The notes: generated by a model from the letters alone, not told the origin. Counted from the first letter of the stretch, positions 1 to 16,317 are shown. The stretch: DNA of 39,328 nt from Trichinella spiralis (GCA_000181795.3 CM012955.1:5027695-5067022), one strand, 5' to 3'. Translations and numbers: made by a program.

Positions 1-3974
<3,974 letters not shown>

Positions 3975-6469
3975 GCTTTAGATGAGAAACAGCAATACCA
4001 ACGACAACAACAACAACAGCAACAAGAAGAAGCAGCAGAGTTGAAAAACAACAAGCAGAACACATCCGCAACAGTAAGAAGCCGCGGAGAAGGCAAAAAT
4101 GACAACCACACGACACACACACAAGGTCTGCTTGCAGCCGCGTCACGCCGGGTCAACAAGGCGCAGCACTTTCATCCAGCACAACAACAGTAACCTTGTA
4201 AACAGTCGTCAAGCTCGACAAGGAGTCGCAATTATCCACGGTCGAGATCCACCACCACAAATGCGACTATCTGCTCACCACCTATTATGTAACAGTTCAA
4301 CACTGATTCACTGTTCGAAATAGGATAATATTTTTGAATTTTTCAAAAAATTATTACCAAATATTTATTCAATTAATTTTCTCTATATTCAAACCAAATC
4401 ATGCAATGATGACCAAAAAGCAAAATAAACAGATAAAATTCACACATACATGTAAACAATGTATTTCTACTTCCTCTTGGTGGAATGTATTAGTCATAGC
4501 ATTACGTCAAGCAGGAATGTTTGGAGAATGCAAAGCTTACGACGAAATAACTGCAAGTGAACTGAACTGGAAATGGGTTTGGTTGACTGGTTTCTCCATG
4601 CTTTGGAAACCAATTTTAACAAATGACCTCTGCCGAAGCAACAACGCTAAAGCGCCACGCATATCATCGTGCTTCGTTAATCAATAATTTTGAAACGGAA
4701 ATAAAAAATTTGTTTATTTCCCCCTCCAATTAACACTCTCACCCATCGATGAATAAATGATTTATTGTTCCATCCATGAATTTTCAAATATAATAACTGT
4801 TCGACACAAATGATAATTTAATACAAATAAATAACGATATACTGGTGGATTTTATTGTTTCAATGTTCAAAATTTTTGTATCAAATTTTCATGCACATGA
4901 TTACGGTAAAACAGATCAAATCAAATCAAATAAGATGATTTGAAAATTTTCACACACACATGCAGAATATTGGCAAAAATATTTTAAAATAAACTTTGTC
5001 AATGGTTTTACGTGATTAATATTCAAATCGATTCAAACTACTTACCGAGCACAAAAATGGATATTGTTCACTTTTTGAAGTAGCCGATTGAATTACCACA
5101 ATTTAACCAAGCTATTCTTATTCTTCTTCTTCGTTCTTCCAATTATATGTATATGTATATATATGTATCAACTTCGCCAAGCAATTTATATGGAATATTG
5201 AATTGCAAAGATTGTGTTTCAACTGTGTTGCATAATTCAAATATCAACATTAAATTGCAATTCTCTCGTCGAAGATATTGCTGAAAAGGTGAAAAATATT
5301 TTCATTTCAAATCAAAAAATATGCTTGAAAAATTTTTGATTAATTTCACGAAAAATTCTCCGCGCCCGAACTGGCCGCGGACCAGATGTGGCTTATATTA
5401 ATTATTATTTTTTGAACTTTCTGCGCTCATCGTCACGCTAGCTAACTTTTAGCTAGCTAGCTAGCTAGCTGCTGGCGTGATCGGTTCGGTTCTTTTGAAA
5501 TGTTGAAACAACTGTTGCGCGAATAAGAAGTTCACAAAGATTTTGAGGCGATTCAAATTAAATTTATCACTGACAGAAGAGAATAGTGAACAATGGTTTT
5601 TCTTCTTTCGTTGATCTGGCGGCTTAATATATATGTAAATTGCGCTTGGCTTACGGCTAAGTTAAAATCTCAGACGAAAATAACAACACGAGCGGTCATC
5701 TAAACGAAAGAAGTGAAAACCGGTTCTTCGCTCGACCAATAAACAATTCATTCGTCTGTCCGCAATGCAAATTTATCTTCGATACAGTATCTACTGCCAA
5801 AGTGGAAGAAGAGATAAAAGAAAATAGGAATTATTTTATTGAAACAATAAAACCAATAAGTGTTACGGTGGTCATTTACATTTTACAGTAATACGGTGAC
5901 AAAAAGTTTTTCGTCTGAAAATCAACAACCAGAATTTTCATATTGTGCTTTTTTTTTCTCGGACGACTGTACTAATTGTTTTCTATTTTAAAAATTATTA
6001 AACAACTTCACAAATCTGACAAATTACAAAAATGAATAAATTTGTACATTAAAATTTTTTCTTTTATATATTTATTTTTTTTCTTTTGAATTATTAAAGT
6101 CACACTTTATTAAAGAAAAATAACAAATAAGCAAACCTTTTTTTTCTTCGACGAATCAATCAATTCTACCGAAAGAATTTGAAATGATTTTGAAATCAAG
6201 ATTGAAAATTTTTTTTTCCATTTTCTCCAAATAATAATCTGCTTCGAAAGTAAAAAATACACATCCACTGAACAATTTTGAAAGTTCTTTTTTAATATTG
6301 CTTTTTTTATTCGTTGAATAAGTGGCAGTTAATTTTTTCCCCACTCGTCGACTTGATAATTTTTGATAAAGATGTTCAAGCATGCGGATTGTTGTGCCAG
6401 CCGTTGCTAGACAACGGCAGCGGCGGCTGCTCAGTTCAAGGTACCACTACGGGCGTGGTAGAGATCGAG
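3975..6469. other. Divergent intergenic region between DAPK and the 6470 gene
   Basis: The two flanking genes point away from each other, so both promoters should lie here. The segment next to DAPK (about 3990-4200) is rich in CAA/CAG units. Around 4560-4655 the minus strand resembles the 5' half of U6 snRNA. Two GC-rich inverted repeats lie at 5359-5381 and 5433-5480 in otherwise AT-rich DNA. An octamer-like ATGCAAAT occurs near 5765. No convincing coding exon is seen; the open frame at 4334-4687 has no family resemblance and no ATG at its 5' end. Confidence 0.6.
5433..5480. repeat. GCTA tandem repeat inside an inverted repeat (potential hairpin)
   Basis: About five TAGC units (5450-5470) sit between arms TCACGC (5433-5438) and GCGTGA (5475-5480). 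The inner TAGCTA at 5438-5443 can also pair with the repeat, so the whole 48 bases can fold into a hairpin. A second inverted repeat, TCCGCG/CGCGGA, lies at 5359-5381. The function is unknown; a regulatory site or a structured RNA is possible. Confidence 0.6.
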
Positions 6470-7456
6470 ATGAGCGAGTCGACGAGGTCGGACAATGCCA
6501 ACGAGGCGACAACAATGGCCAAAAGTGAACCTGAAGCCGACCACACCAAAGAAGAAGAAAATGACCAGCAGTCCAACATTGCTGCAAATCGACACAACAG
6601 CAACAACAACAACAACAGCAACAATTCGGTATGCTGTACAATAATTTGAATATTGAATGCAAATTTTTCATTTATTAAATTTGATCTCGGAGAAATGTAA
6701 AATTTTTTTGCAAAATGCACAAGGATTGCTTAGAAATATGATAAACTAATCGAAGCAGAGCAAAAAGAAAAGAAAAAGCACTTCAGCATTAAAACTTGGA
6801 TTACAAATTATGATTTATTGTAAATTGATTTTTTTCATTTAATATATAAATAAATGAAAATTTGTTTTTTCTTTTTTAATGAAATTGCACTTTACAAAAT
6901 TAGAGTACGGTATCGTCGTCGTGTGTGGTTTCAAATGGAGCCAAGAAGCCGCTTGATCTTTCCAATCAAGATGAATTAATTTCACCTGAGAAAACATCAA
7001 AACGACGAAAACAAGTAAATATATCAGTGTGTGTGTGTGTGCATTATATTTATCATTTCTCCTCTCCCTCAGGATTCTTCCGGTCAGTCTTGTACAGTGA
7101 CAGCTTTGCAAGAAGCGGCCGGATTTCCGGCCAGCTCCTATTTGCAGAGTTTCGCCGCAATACCTGCAAATTACGGAAATTACTTCGCGTCAGTAGATTA
7201 CGCTAATGGCACCGGCTATGCGGGCAATCCGTACCTTCCCGGTGGTGCATACGATCTTCCACTGTTGTCGAATAGTGATAGAGCACGTCTGTTGGAAAAT
7301 AGCATAAAAAGATTAGAAAACGACGTGCTCACTAAAAGCTTGTTTCAAATCGATTCCATCGCTTTGAAGCAATTAATCGTGGGCTATCGTGATGCAGCCG
7401 CGTTACTCAACCGCACGGCCGACGAATTGGAGCACTTTGTCTCGACCAAGCATTGA
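6470..7456 (+). CDS. Unrecognised acidic protein with CtBP-binding motif and nuclear localisation signal
   Basis: Exons 6470-6628, 6904-7014 and 7073-7456 join in phase 0 to give 217 residues. The ATG at 6470 (MSESTRSDN) is the first in frame; the frame stays open upstream, so an earlier exon is possible. Residues 1-50 are acidic and polar and end in an Asn/Ser-rich run coded by AAC/AGC repeats. Residues 68-72 are PLDLS, the classical PxDLS docking motif for the corepressor CtBP, followed by a basic SKRRKQ stretch. The middle is rich in Tyr, Gly, Ala and Pro. The last 60 residues look helical, with heptad-like leucines (RARLLENSIKRLENDV onward). I do not recognise the family. A transcriptional cofactor or corepressor-recruiting protein is the natural inference. 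An AATAAA lies 57 bases after the stop. Confidence 0.8.
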
Positions 7457-7935
7457 GAAGCTGCAATTGGAGAAGAAGAAGAAGAAAATTATTATTATTC
7501 TTATTTTCATAAAATAAACCGGAAGCTAAGTGAAAAACAAACCTCCATTATGATTTTTATTTCTCTACTACAATTTTACAGTATACAACGATAACATCCT
7601 CCAATTGTTGTATCCTGTTACTCTTAACCTGCTAACTAAGCAACCGTTCAACTAACTACATGGAAAAATTATTTTATTTTATTTCAATCACTGACATGAA
7701 ATAAACAACTGTGTCAAATGTGTTCTTTCCTATGTAATATGATTTATTTATTAGAAATAAAAAAAGTGAATCTTCTTCCTTTATTTTTTTTTGCTACCAG
7801 TCACATTTTCTCTTATTTTTCACATGCATGTTCAACGTATTCAAAAGATTTGTTGTGTATTCAAAATATGATCAATTTTTCTTTTCTGTTGTTCTAAACC
7901 CGCTTGATGGGGGACATTTTTGGCTTCGCTGATGT
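7457..7935. other. Convergent 3' region
   Basis: The 6470 gene and the CNG channel gene end here facing each other. The stretch is AT-rich and carries a candidate poly(A) signal for the plus-strand gene at 7513-7518. Nothing else is recognised. Confidence 0.6.
7513..7518 (+). terminator. AATAAA poly(A) signal of the 6470 gene
   Basis: Canonical hexamer 57 bases after the TGA stop codon. Confidence 0.5.
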
Positions 7936-10900
7936 TCATATCTGTTTTCGGCAGTACAAATTATCTCTGGCAAGCAGTTCTCTTAAAAAAGAGAAAAAAA
8001 CTCAATACAATTTAAAATACAATAATTGAACATTTGTTCAACCTGGCTTTGGTTTCCAAGTGGAGCTTGGCCGACGGATAATCTTTCATTATTTCGTAAA
8101 AGTCGCCTTTGTTCAGCACAAACAGCGTTGAAAAGCCACGCGATCGTACGTCGGCTGTTCTTCTGCTAATTTTGCTCACCGACAATAAGCTTGTAAAATA
8201 TTTTGACCGTCATATTTTCAAATATCATATACACATTTCTCAACTAACTGCATGCATTTCCACTTACATACATACATACATACGTATGTATATATATGTG
8301 TGTGTGTACATGCGTACAATGAATCCAAATGACAAAATAATAATATTTTTGTTCATACTCAATAATTTCACAAGTGTTTACCTTATTTCACCGAACACAC
8401 TTCCTTCGTGCAGTGTTGAAAGCAGCTGATTACCATCTACACCACCATAAACTAGCAGTACACCTTTGCTGACAATGTACATTTCTCGACCAACTTCATT
8501 CTTGGAATAAATATTTTCAAGAAAATAAAAAAAATTATTTTACAAATTAAAATACCTTTCTACAAACAAAATCTCCTGGCAAATACACAACCGACTGCAG
8601 TTTCAACACCAAATCCCGCAACAAGCCCTTCTCACATTCCTAGATTATTAATATTGATTTGAAGGAAGAAGAAGAAGAAAAAAAAGAAATGCAAATTTTG
8701 TTATTTTCCTAAATTCCCACCTGAAATAATTCCACTTTTTGCAGCATATCATAGTTGACAGAAATTGTCATGTCAATTTGAAGATTTGTGGGCAATTTGT
8801 CCAAAATGGTACTTTCATCTTGAAATTACAAAACCAACTGAATTGGAATAAATTTGAACAAAAAAATTTGAAAAACCCACTCAAAATCTTCTGTTCTTTC
8901 CAAGTGTAAGTGAACCATTGTCGAACTTTTTCCTGCAATTCTTTGGGCACGTCAAACTGTTTGCACAGTTGAATTGCCGAATCCATCGCGTGCTTGAATT
9001 CGTCTCGAATTTTGTTCGCCGTAGAGATGATATCGTAAATCTGAATTGCAATTTGAACAGAACACTTTGAACAAAGAGAGAAAGAGAGAAAGCAGCGATG
9101 CTTCTTGAATCAAGTAGCACCTCACCTGACCAAGTAGCATGGCAAAAGCGAACGTGCCCATCATCCAACAGCAAATCATGTAAATGCATTCGATTACGTT
9201 CGTCGGATCTGGATTATTTCCAATGGAAATGCCCAATTTTGTGGCAAAATAGAAACATCTCAAATAGGCATTGCCGCAGCCGTCGTACAGGAATACATTG
9301 CTTCCAATGCCGATCCAAAATGAAAGCAAATAATATATGCAAGCGTTGCAATGGATCATGTAAACAACATAGCTGTACAATTTTCCAATTCTACAAATGA
9401 TATGAGAGGTATTTTATTTTATTTTATTGTTTTTCTAAATTTTTCATCTTGATTTCCTTTTCCCTAGCATACCTCAAGATGAACGGATTTTTACAAGCAC
9501 TATCAGCCAGTGCAAAAAGTTCCCAAAATGACGTGATCTGAAATTTTGCATTGGAAAAGAACAGAGCTTCTTCATTGCTTTTTAGAACATATTCAAAAAT
9601 GACTTACTTTAAGCATTCGGGGTAGTCGAAGTGTGGATTTGAATCTCAGAGAAGGCAAAATGTACAACAAATCCAACGGAAGCAATGAAAGCAAGTCAGT
9701 TTTGAAGAGCCAACTTTTCAGGTAATGCTTTCTAAGTGTTGGTAGATCGGTCTGAAAAAGCTTCTCATAAACGACAACACAAACAACTACAAGCAGATAT
9801 TCTCACTATAGTAATACCACTTTGCACAACTTGCAGTCGACATTTCACCAACACCATGTCCAAGATGTAGACCAAATCGCATAAATAATCAAATACGAAC
9901 CAATAAAATGAATTGGACGCATCTTGAACAAAAAATGAACACCTGAGCGGTATAACGATCGCATTGTACGCAAAGCAGAGCGTCACGAACGCGAGCCAAA
10001 GCAAATATTGTCTACCTTGAATTCAATCATAATATTTGCATATTTTTCACAATTATGCAAAACAGAAACAGCAACTCACAGTGCCTGTCGATGGATTTTT
10101 TGAAAGCAGATCTGAAATCGATGGCAAAAAAAGATTCTTCACCTCCACCATTCGGGGCGTTGTCTAAAACGACAAACATACAGGTGAAACAAACCGTCCC
10201 AATTGGGGTAATTCAATTGACAGACAGACGCTTGTACTACACCTTGCTTCATTCTTGCATCTCTCAATCGAACAATTTTCTCCTACGACAATTTATTCCA
10301 TTTTTCCCGTGATCCGTGAGTGTCTCGTTTTGATTTTACTCATATGTGAGAAGAAAATATTCTTCCACAATCGTCGCTGCGTGCACAATTTACGAACAAA
10401 TCAAAGCAGAATCAGAAAATTGAAATTTTTTAATAATAAATTTTTTGCACTTCCAAACGCGCCACAGCGCAGTTTGCAGGCAAGGAGACAGATTTCAACT
10501 TGATCCAATCTCAATACGAGTAAATAATGGATTTGAATTGAAAAGATGCGGAAGTTAATTATGCTTCATCAAATTATTGGAAATTCATGTTTCATGCGTT
10601 CAATTGAAATGCTAGTTAGAATTTGCATTTCCACTCTGGATATTCAATCTGGACGCTTGCACACTTTGCCCGCACAATAAAAATTTATTACTTCATTGAA
10701 TAATGAAAAAGCACAACTTAGTTTTCAGTAATGAAATCAAAAAAAAGAAAAAGAAAAAATTGCCTATGCTTGAATAATTATGTAAAATATTATTTCAAAA
10801 AAAAAGAAATTTGTCATATAAATCATGATCAATTTCATCGGATGCGATGTGCTGTATAGACTATTTTTCATTGCTCATCATCAGGCAAGCATTGACTGTA

Positions 10901-11800
10901 CCTGTGCTATGGAGAAGACAAATCGATGAAAACTAATTAAATTATGCTTATAATATTGTAAAATCTTTTCTGCTCCAACTGACAACGGTTGCCATGAGCT
11001 TCAAAAGAAATGAACAAATGAACAGTGCTAATGTTCGTTAAGCTGAAGTGCAAAAATTGGAAAAACGCATCTGACTGCAGCTTGACCGGCAATTAATTCT
11101 CGCATTCAACTAACCGACACAGAAGATTCCCGTTTCCATACTACAGCTTTGATTAACTTTGCAACCAACAGTTATCAGTCGGCACAAAATAATTACAACC
11201 AATTATATGCACGTTGTGTAAAGATGACAAATATATTTATAAATAAGCTTGCCTTTTAGTCTTTTACCCGCCACCCAATCTCGCTAATTATCCCTGCTGA
11301 ATGACTTGCACATCCATATATAATATTAGTTCAGTATGATAAAGTTTTCAGTTGGAGATTTAAAATTTTCACTTTAGAATTAAAATTATTGATAATGAAC
11401 ATTTGTTTATATCAAAGTAAATTAAAAAAACATCAAAACCAACGATCATTAAAAAGAAAAATCATCTACATCTAGCATGTGCACACCATCCATAATATAA
11501 TAGTAACACTTATACTTAAATAGATTAAACAAACATTGGACATTCCATGTCAGGGCAATTTACATATTTCAACTATAAACTTATTTAAACAATTCTTCTC
11601 ACTTTTTCAACTTAAAAAGCATATCAAAATCACAATAATTATTTATTGATCTGAAAACTGCAAACACCATCCAATTTGGCATTGAATATTGTTTACTAAT
11701 TATAATTGAAAAGTTGTACTTAGTTGTGCTTGATTGTAACTGATAAAAACATGCATAGGTGTATATTTTTAAAATTACCTGGTTTTGTAGTTGTTTCCAT
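7936..11800 (-). CDS. Cyclic-nucleotide-gated cation channel, beta-type (TAX-2/CNGB-like)
   Basis: Twelve exons (minus): 11800-11779, 10163-10080, 10015-9807, 9751-9608, 9537-9473, 9390-9126, 9040-8881, 8818-8721, 8639-8556, 8500-8382, 8189-8043, 7981-7936; 480 residues. Order: short N-terminus ending [15 protein letters not shown], as in CNGB channels; S1 about 40-57 with the IPLR motif; S2-S4 ([12 protein letters not shown]...); S5; pore at about 225-236 reading SIGNNPDP; S6; a C-linker (VRQWFTYTW); a cyclic-nucleotide-binding domain about 350-465 with GSVFGEISLL and RRTADVRS, keeping the phosphate-binding Arg. The pore lacks the acidic residue of alpha subunits, which marks it as a modulatory beta subunit that would need an alpha partner in sensory neuron membranes. 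The first exon (METTTKP) is inferred from a clean donor and matching phase across a 1.6 kb intron; the other exons are firm. Confidence 0.92.
10164..11778 (-). other. First intron of the CNG channel gene
   Basis: A 1.6 kb AT-rich intron that exists only if the inferred first exon at 11800-11779 is right. The acceptor at 10164-10166, preceded by a pyrimidine-rich stretch, is strong. No further coding exon was recognised inside it. Confidence 0.55.
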
Positions 11801-12532
11801 CAACGAAGGGATTGTATTCACAAATGCAAACCGCTCGAAGTGCAGGTAGAAACGTATGCAAAACAAGCAGTAGATGGGTGCATTTGCTTTGCTTTCGAAG
11901 CTGCATAAAATTTCACCAACCGCTACTCTGAGTCATGATGTGACAGTTCGAACAATGGCCTATGTGATTACTTTATCCGGTAATTGAATTGACAATTCTG
12001 CCGTTGGATAGTGCATCGAGTAGAAACTAATGATATCGCATCCTGCAGATTAAGATGTATTGAGGCGAACTGTTGGAGAAAGAAAGATCAACTTTTCCAT
12101 GGAAACATACTTGCTGATCAGTTGACTTTTATTCATCATAAAAATAATTTCCTCTAATTAATTGAAAATAAGAATGATTTCATTAAAAAATATGAAAAAC
12201 ATAAATTAACAATGAATAATTTATTAAAATTAACTTATCAAACAACAGTATGGAAAACAACTTTGAAAAAAAATAATAATAAACAGTTTGTATTATTGTA
12301 TTTGCATATTTTTGCATTGTAAAACTCTTGTGGAAATAACTTTCAAAGTCAATGAAGTAACAATCCAATTATTAATAATTTTTTACATTCAAAAATATAA
12401 ACAAAACATTAAACATTATACAGAGATCAAAACAACTTACAATTATACTGTACAATGGACAATAGCTGAGTGTTAAACTAACCGCTGCAAGGGAAATCTT
12501 TTCTCATGCTTTAAATTTGCGTGAAAGTAATT
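11801..12532. other. Intergenic, CNG channel to NDUFAF6
   Basis: AT-rich spacer between the tail of NDUFAF6 and the head of the CNG gene, both on the minus strand. A roughly 50-codon open frame runs into the CNG first exon from upstream, but it has no family resemblance. Nothing else is seen. Confidence 0.5.
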
Positions 12533-13706
12533 TCAAAAAAATTGAAATAATCGCTGCTTGCACAATCTGAATACCAACGAAAGAGACGTTCGACGTGTTT
12601 CAGCGTTGAATACATCGTAATTGTAGCGCCTCAAAAGGGCCAAATGATGATCAACGACGACAGCAAACAGCAAAGCAGGATAGGCTTGTTTGAGAATTGT
12701 TTTCTGAACAGAAAAATTTCCAACATTGAAATGTCAAAAGAAAAATTTCAAACGAAATGCAACGCATGAAAATCTCCCTCAAACCTACCGTCAACTTTCT
12801 TGCTTCTGACACGTGGCGATCCGCGTGGTCGGCAATGTCCCGTATTACGGTAGCCCATTTCGACGAATCTTCCAGTTGTCCACCGAATTCTGTAAAATTG
12901 TGCAATTTGAGCAAATCCAACGGCAACAGGATTTTTCTTTCCGCTGCGAGATGTGGTATTGAACGAATACTGTTGACCAAACCCAAAGCTTTGCCCAAAT
13001 GACCAGCGGCGCCAATCGCTTCACTCTGTTCAACATTGCAAATCTGAAAATTTTTCAAACTAAACAACAATAACAACAAAAAAATTTAATAAAAAAATGC
13101 CAAAACGTTTTCAAAGAATATCAACTTTCACTTGCATCATTACTTGCAAAATCAAATACAGCACTGTGGAAAAGGTGCGCTCGAAATAGTCTTCCATAAT
13201 TCGCAACGAACGGTACTCTTCCGCACCAAGCCAGTGGCGTCGAGCTTCAACCAAATCCAACAGCCACCTTTTTGACAGCTTGTATTTGAGCGCCGATTCG
13301 GCCAGCGTCACCGCCACCGGATGTTCAGGAATGTTGCCTGAAAATTTTGAAATGCAGTTGAAACAAAACTTAAAACAACCGCCGTACCTTTATATATGCC
13401 GTGCACGACTTCTTTCCAAAATTCAATCCGACCATGTCGACTCTGCCTAGAGCTGCAGCGTGCCGGGATGCTAGCCAGTTCAACGTTGAAAGCTTGAATG
13501 GAAAAGACGGCCGATTTGTATTTGGCGGGCATCATTGACGTGCACAGGAAACTTTCGAAATCCGACCGACGAACAAGAGACATACAGTAGAAGTAGGGAT
13601 TTTCGTATTTATTCAAATTCCAAGACAAAAAACGACACAAATGAGCGCTGCCGGAACAGCCGGGAACATTGTTCACCAAGTGCACGCAATTCACCAGTGA
13701 GAACAT
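12533..13706 (-). CDS. NDUFAF6: NDUFAF6, mitochondrial complex I assembly factor (squalene/phytoene synthase-like fold)
   Basis: Four exons (minus): 13706-13388, 13337-13144, 13043-12789 and 12703-12533, phases consistent; 312 residues against about 333 in human. The protein matches NDUFAF6 throughout: YCMSLVRRSDFESFLC, AFNVELA, IEFWKEVVHGIY, LSKRWLLDLVEAR, YRSLRIMEDYFERTFS, then GAAGHLGKALGLVNSIRSIP and the LLPLDLLKLH segment. It belongs to the phytoene/squalene synthase superfamily but acts as a non-enzymatic assembly factor for the ND1 module of complex I inside mitochondria. The first 35 residues are a plausible targeting presequence, though not strongly basic. It lies 733 bases upstream of the CNG gene on the same strand; I see no functional link. 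Confidence 0.93.
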
Positions 13707-14940
13707 TTCTTACTGTTCGTAAAAATATTTACAACTTTCAAAATTTAATCATCCATTTGTTACGCATTTTCTTCTATTAAGTATGAATTTGATAAAAGAA
13801 CAATTTTTCTAAATTGATATTTCACGTTAAAATATCTCACTTTTAATATTTACCTTAAAATAAATCAATTCTATTTATTTATTTTTCCAATTAACTAAAT
13901 ATTAAAGCAATATTCAACTTTACAGTAATATTGATTTTCATGTTTGTTATTTTTTAATTTGAATTTTTTCAAATTGTTGCAATTTTTCTTTCAAATTTGA
14001 AATTATAACAATGCCACTAATCGCATTGCTCTGTTTCAAGATTTGGCTTTATTTCTGAACGGCATTTTCGATACTCGTGCAAAATCAACTTTTTGATTAA
14101 TTGTTTCTAAATAAAATATATTAATTTCGGTTTTTGTTTTATTAAAAATAGAATTTTTTGATTATAATTTTCGTAAACAAGCTCGTAACCACTGGCATCA
14201 GAAAATGAGCACACGGGGACAATGCCCTGAGAAATTTTCTGCATCCCAGCAGCACCAGTTTGCCAGAAAAATTGTAAAATTTTTAAACTACATTCATCGT
14301 AGTAAAAATGAAAAATAAAAATAAGTTCTCAAAAAATAATTAAAAAATAAAAAGATATAATCACAATTATTCCTGTACAAAATGGTGAATGAGATGAATG
14401 ATCAGAGAAAAAAATTTTGTTGTCATTACTTTTCCTTTCAAATAGTAGAATGTTCAGTGGGCCACAGTTAAAGAAATATTTATAAATTGGTATAAATATA
14501 ATTTTATTTATTTAAACAAATTTAACCGTTCAATAAACTCAGTGAACAGCGTTGCAAAGCTGATGTGGAATGCATATTGGAAAACATTCAAAAACGAGCA
14601 ACCTTCAGTAAGAAAGCATGCATTCAGATATGAAAACATGATAAAATAAATAATGACAGGTAAAAATTTGTTACGTCAGCATTGTGGATTTTTCAATACA
14701 GTGCAAACAGTGTATATGCCATTTCCTCCAAAATGAGAAAACGTTAGCTTGCAAGCAAATGAATAAACATACATGCTGACATTTTCATTCGTGCAAGTCT
14801 AATGATCGATTATCGTCAGAAGCCAAACGAGACGTTTTGCAATTTTCTGTGCGAGACTGAAATTCAGCTTCATTGTGGTTTGACTGTAAAAAAAGCATTT
14901 GCTTTTATTTTCCAACCAACTTTTAATTCTGATATACAAA
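13707..14940. other. Divergent intergenic region, NDUFAF6 / RPB3
   Basis: AT-rich, with the two genes transcribed outward. A less AT-rich patch at about 14180-14275 has no recognised content. No ORF with family similarity is present. Confidence 0.55.
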
Positions 14941-16317
14941 ATGTCTTCAAACGTTGGCAACCAGTATGAGAACTCCGATTCAGAAAGTGACGAATGGCAA
15001 GACGAGAAAATATGCAAAGTAGAGATAGATATTATTCAGCTCAACGATGAAGTGATCAAATTTTCATTAGCAAATACCAGACTGAGGTAAGCTGTTCTTT
15101 GAGTTCTCTAAAAAGAAAAAAAGTAGCCAATTCAATTGGGTCTTCCTATTTCAGCTTTGCTAACTGCTTGCGTCGAATTTTCATAGCCGAAACACCATGC
15201 CTTGGTAAAGGTGCCTCTCATTGTCATTGCAGGAAAATTGCACTAGCATAATCAATCTTCGTTCCTTTCAGCAATTGACTGGGTCAAAATCAACAAAAAC
15301 ACATCGTTTTTCTGCGATGAATTTTTAGTTCACCGTCTTGGCTTGCTTCCACTTACCTCAGATGAGACTGTCAGTCGGATGCGTTTTGCCAGGGTAGAAA
15401 AATTATTGAAATTATCTTTTTCATTTTTCCGCCAACAATCATTCATCTGGCTTCAATCGGAAATACCGTTAAGGAATGTCAGTGCAGTGATCACTGCAGC
15501 GAATGTGCCGTGCAATTGACTTTGGAAAAACAGTGCCGTGATGAAAGTACGCACGTTGTCAGCACGGCTGATTTGAAATCCCAAGATCCACGCGTGATTC
15601 CGGTAGGCGAAATTTTCAGCTTCATCAATTCAAAACTGACCAAAAGAATACAATGCACTTCAGGCTTGCGGATCGCAACGGAAAGCTGTCGACGAGTACG
15701 TGGAAAACGACGGTGCTGAACAATTTTTCATCTCACTTCAACAAATATTGAACATATTTCCATAATTTTCTTTCAAATACAGAAATAATTATTGCCAAAC
15801 TGTGCCGAGGTCAAGAATTGAACGTCGTCTGTTTGGCCCGTAAAGGAATTGGCAAAGAGCATGCCAAGTGGAACCCGACGGCCAGTGTCGCATTTGAGTA
15901 CGATCCGGACAACGCGCTCAGGCACACAACATACCCGAAGCCTGAAGAATGGTATTAAATGCTCAATGGAAAACTCATTTCATAAGATGTCGACTTTCAG
16001 GCCGAAAAGCGAATACAGCGAATTGGAAGACAGTGAAAGTAAGTTTCAAAATGCAACATCAATTATTGCCAATGTTAAAATCTCGCTTTCGGCACCAAAC
16101 TTCACTCTTTAATTGGCCAGTATTGGTCGCTGTTGTAGCACAAGCACCAGCAATTCTTTACGGAGAGCCGAGAAAATTTTGGATGGCAGTAGAAAGCACA
16201 GGCTCGCTGAGACCAGAAAACATCGTGCTGTTTGGCATAGCGCAGCTGAGAAAAAAACTCACCGATCTGCATTCCCATTTAGCCGTTGAAGAAGCCAAAG
16301 TGGAACTGATAGTTTAG
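14941..16317 (+). CDS. POLR2C: DNA-directed RNA polymerase II subunit RPB3
   Basis: Eight exons: 14941-15086, 15155-15204, 15272-15393, 15474-15602, 15664-15712, 15783-15951, 16001-16038, 16139-16317; 293 residues (human 275). RPB3 is the alpha-like subunit that pairs with RPB11 to nucleate Pol II assembly in the nucleus. Diagnostic stretches are [33 protein letters not shown], the zinc-binding set [52 protein letters not shown] and [11 protein letters not shown]. The acceptor before 15474 was chosen because it preserves the four-cysteine zinc site. The N-terminus carries an extra acidic stretch of about 20 residues, absent from human. Exon 8 has two in-frame acceptors 6 bases apart (before 16139 and 16145). 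An AATAAA lies 65 bases after the stop. Confidence 0.96.

Noticed and set aside
4334-4687. 117-codon open frame in the DAPK upstream region
   Set aside because: There is no ATG at its 5' end, no recognisable family, AT-biased composition, and it overlaps the U6-like stretch on the other strand.
15474-15486. Loss of the first zinc-binding cysteine in RPB3
   Set aside because: It arises only if the exon is started at 15483. Starting at 15474 is equally in phase and restores the full CxCxxxCxxC set.
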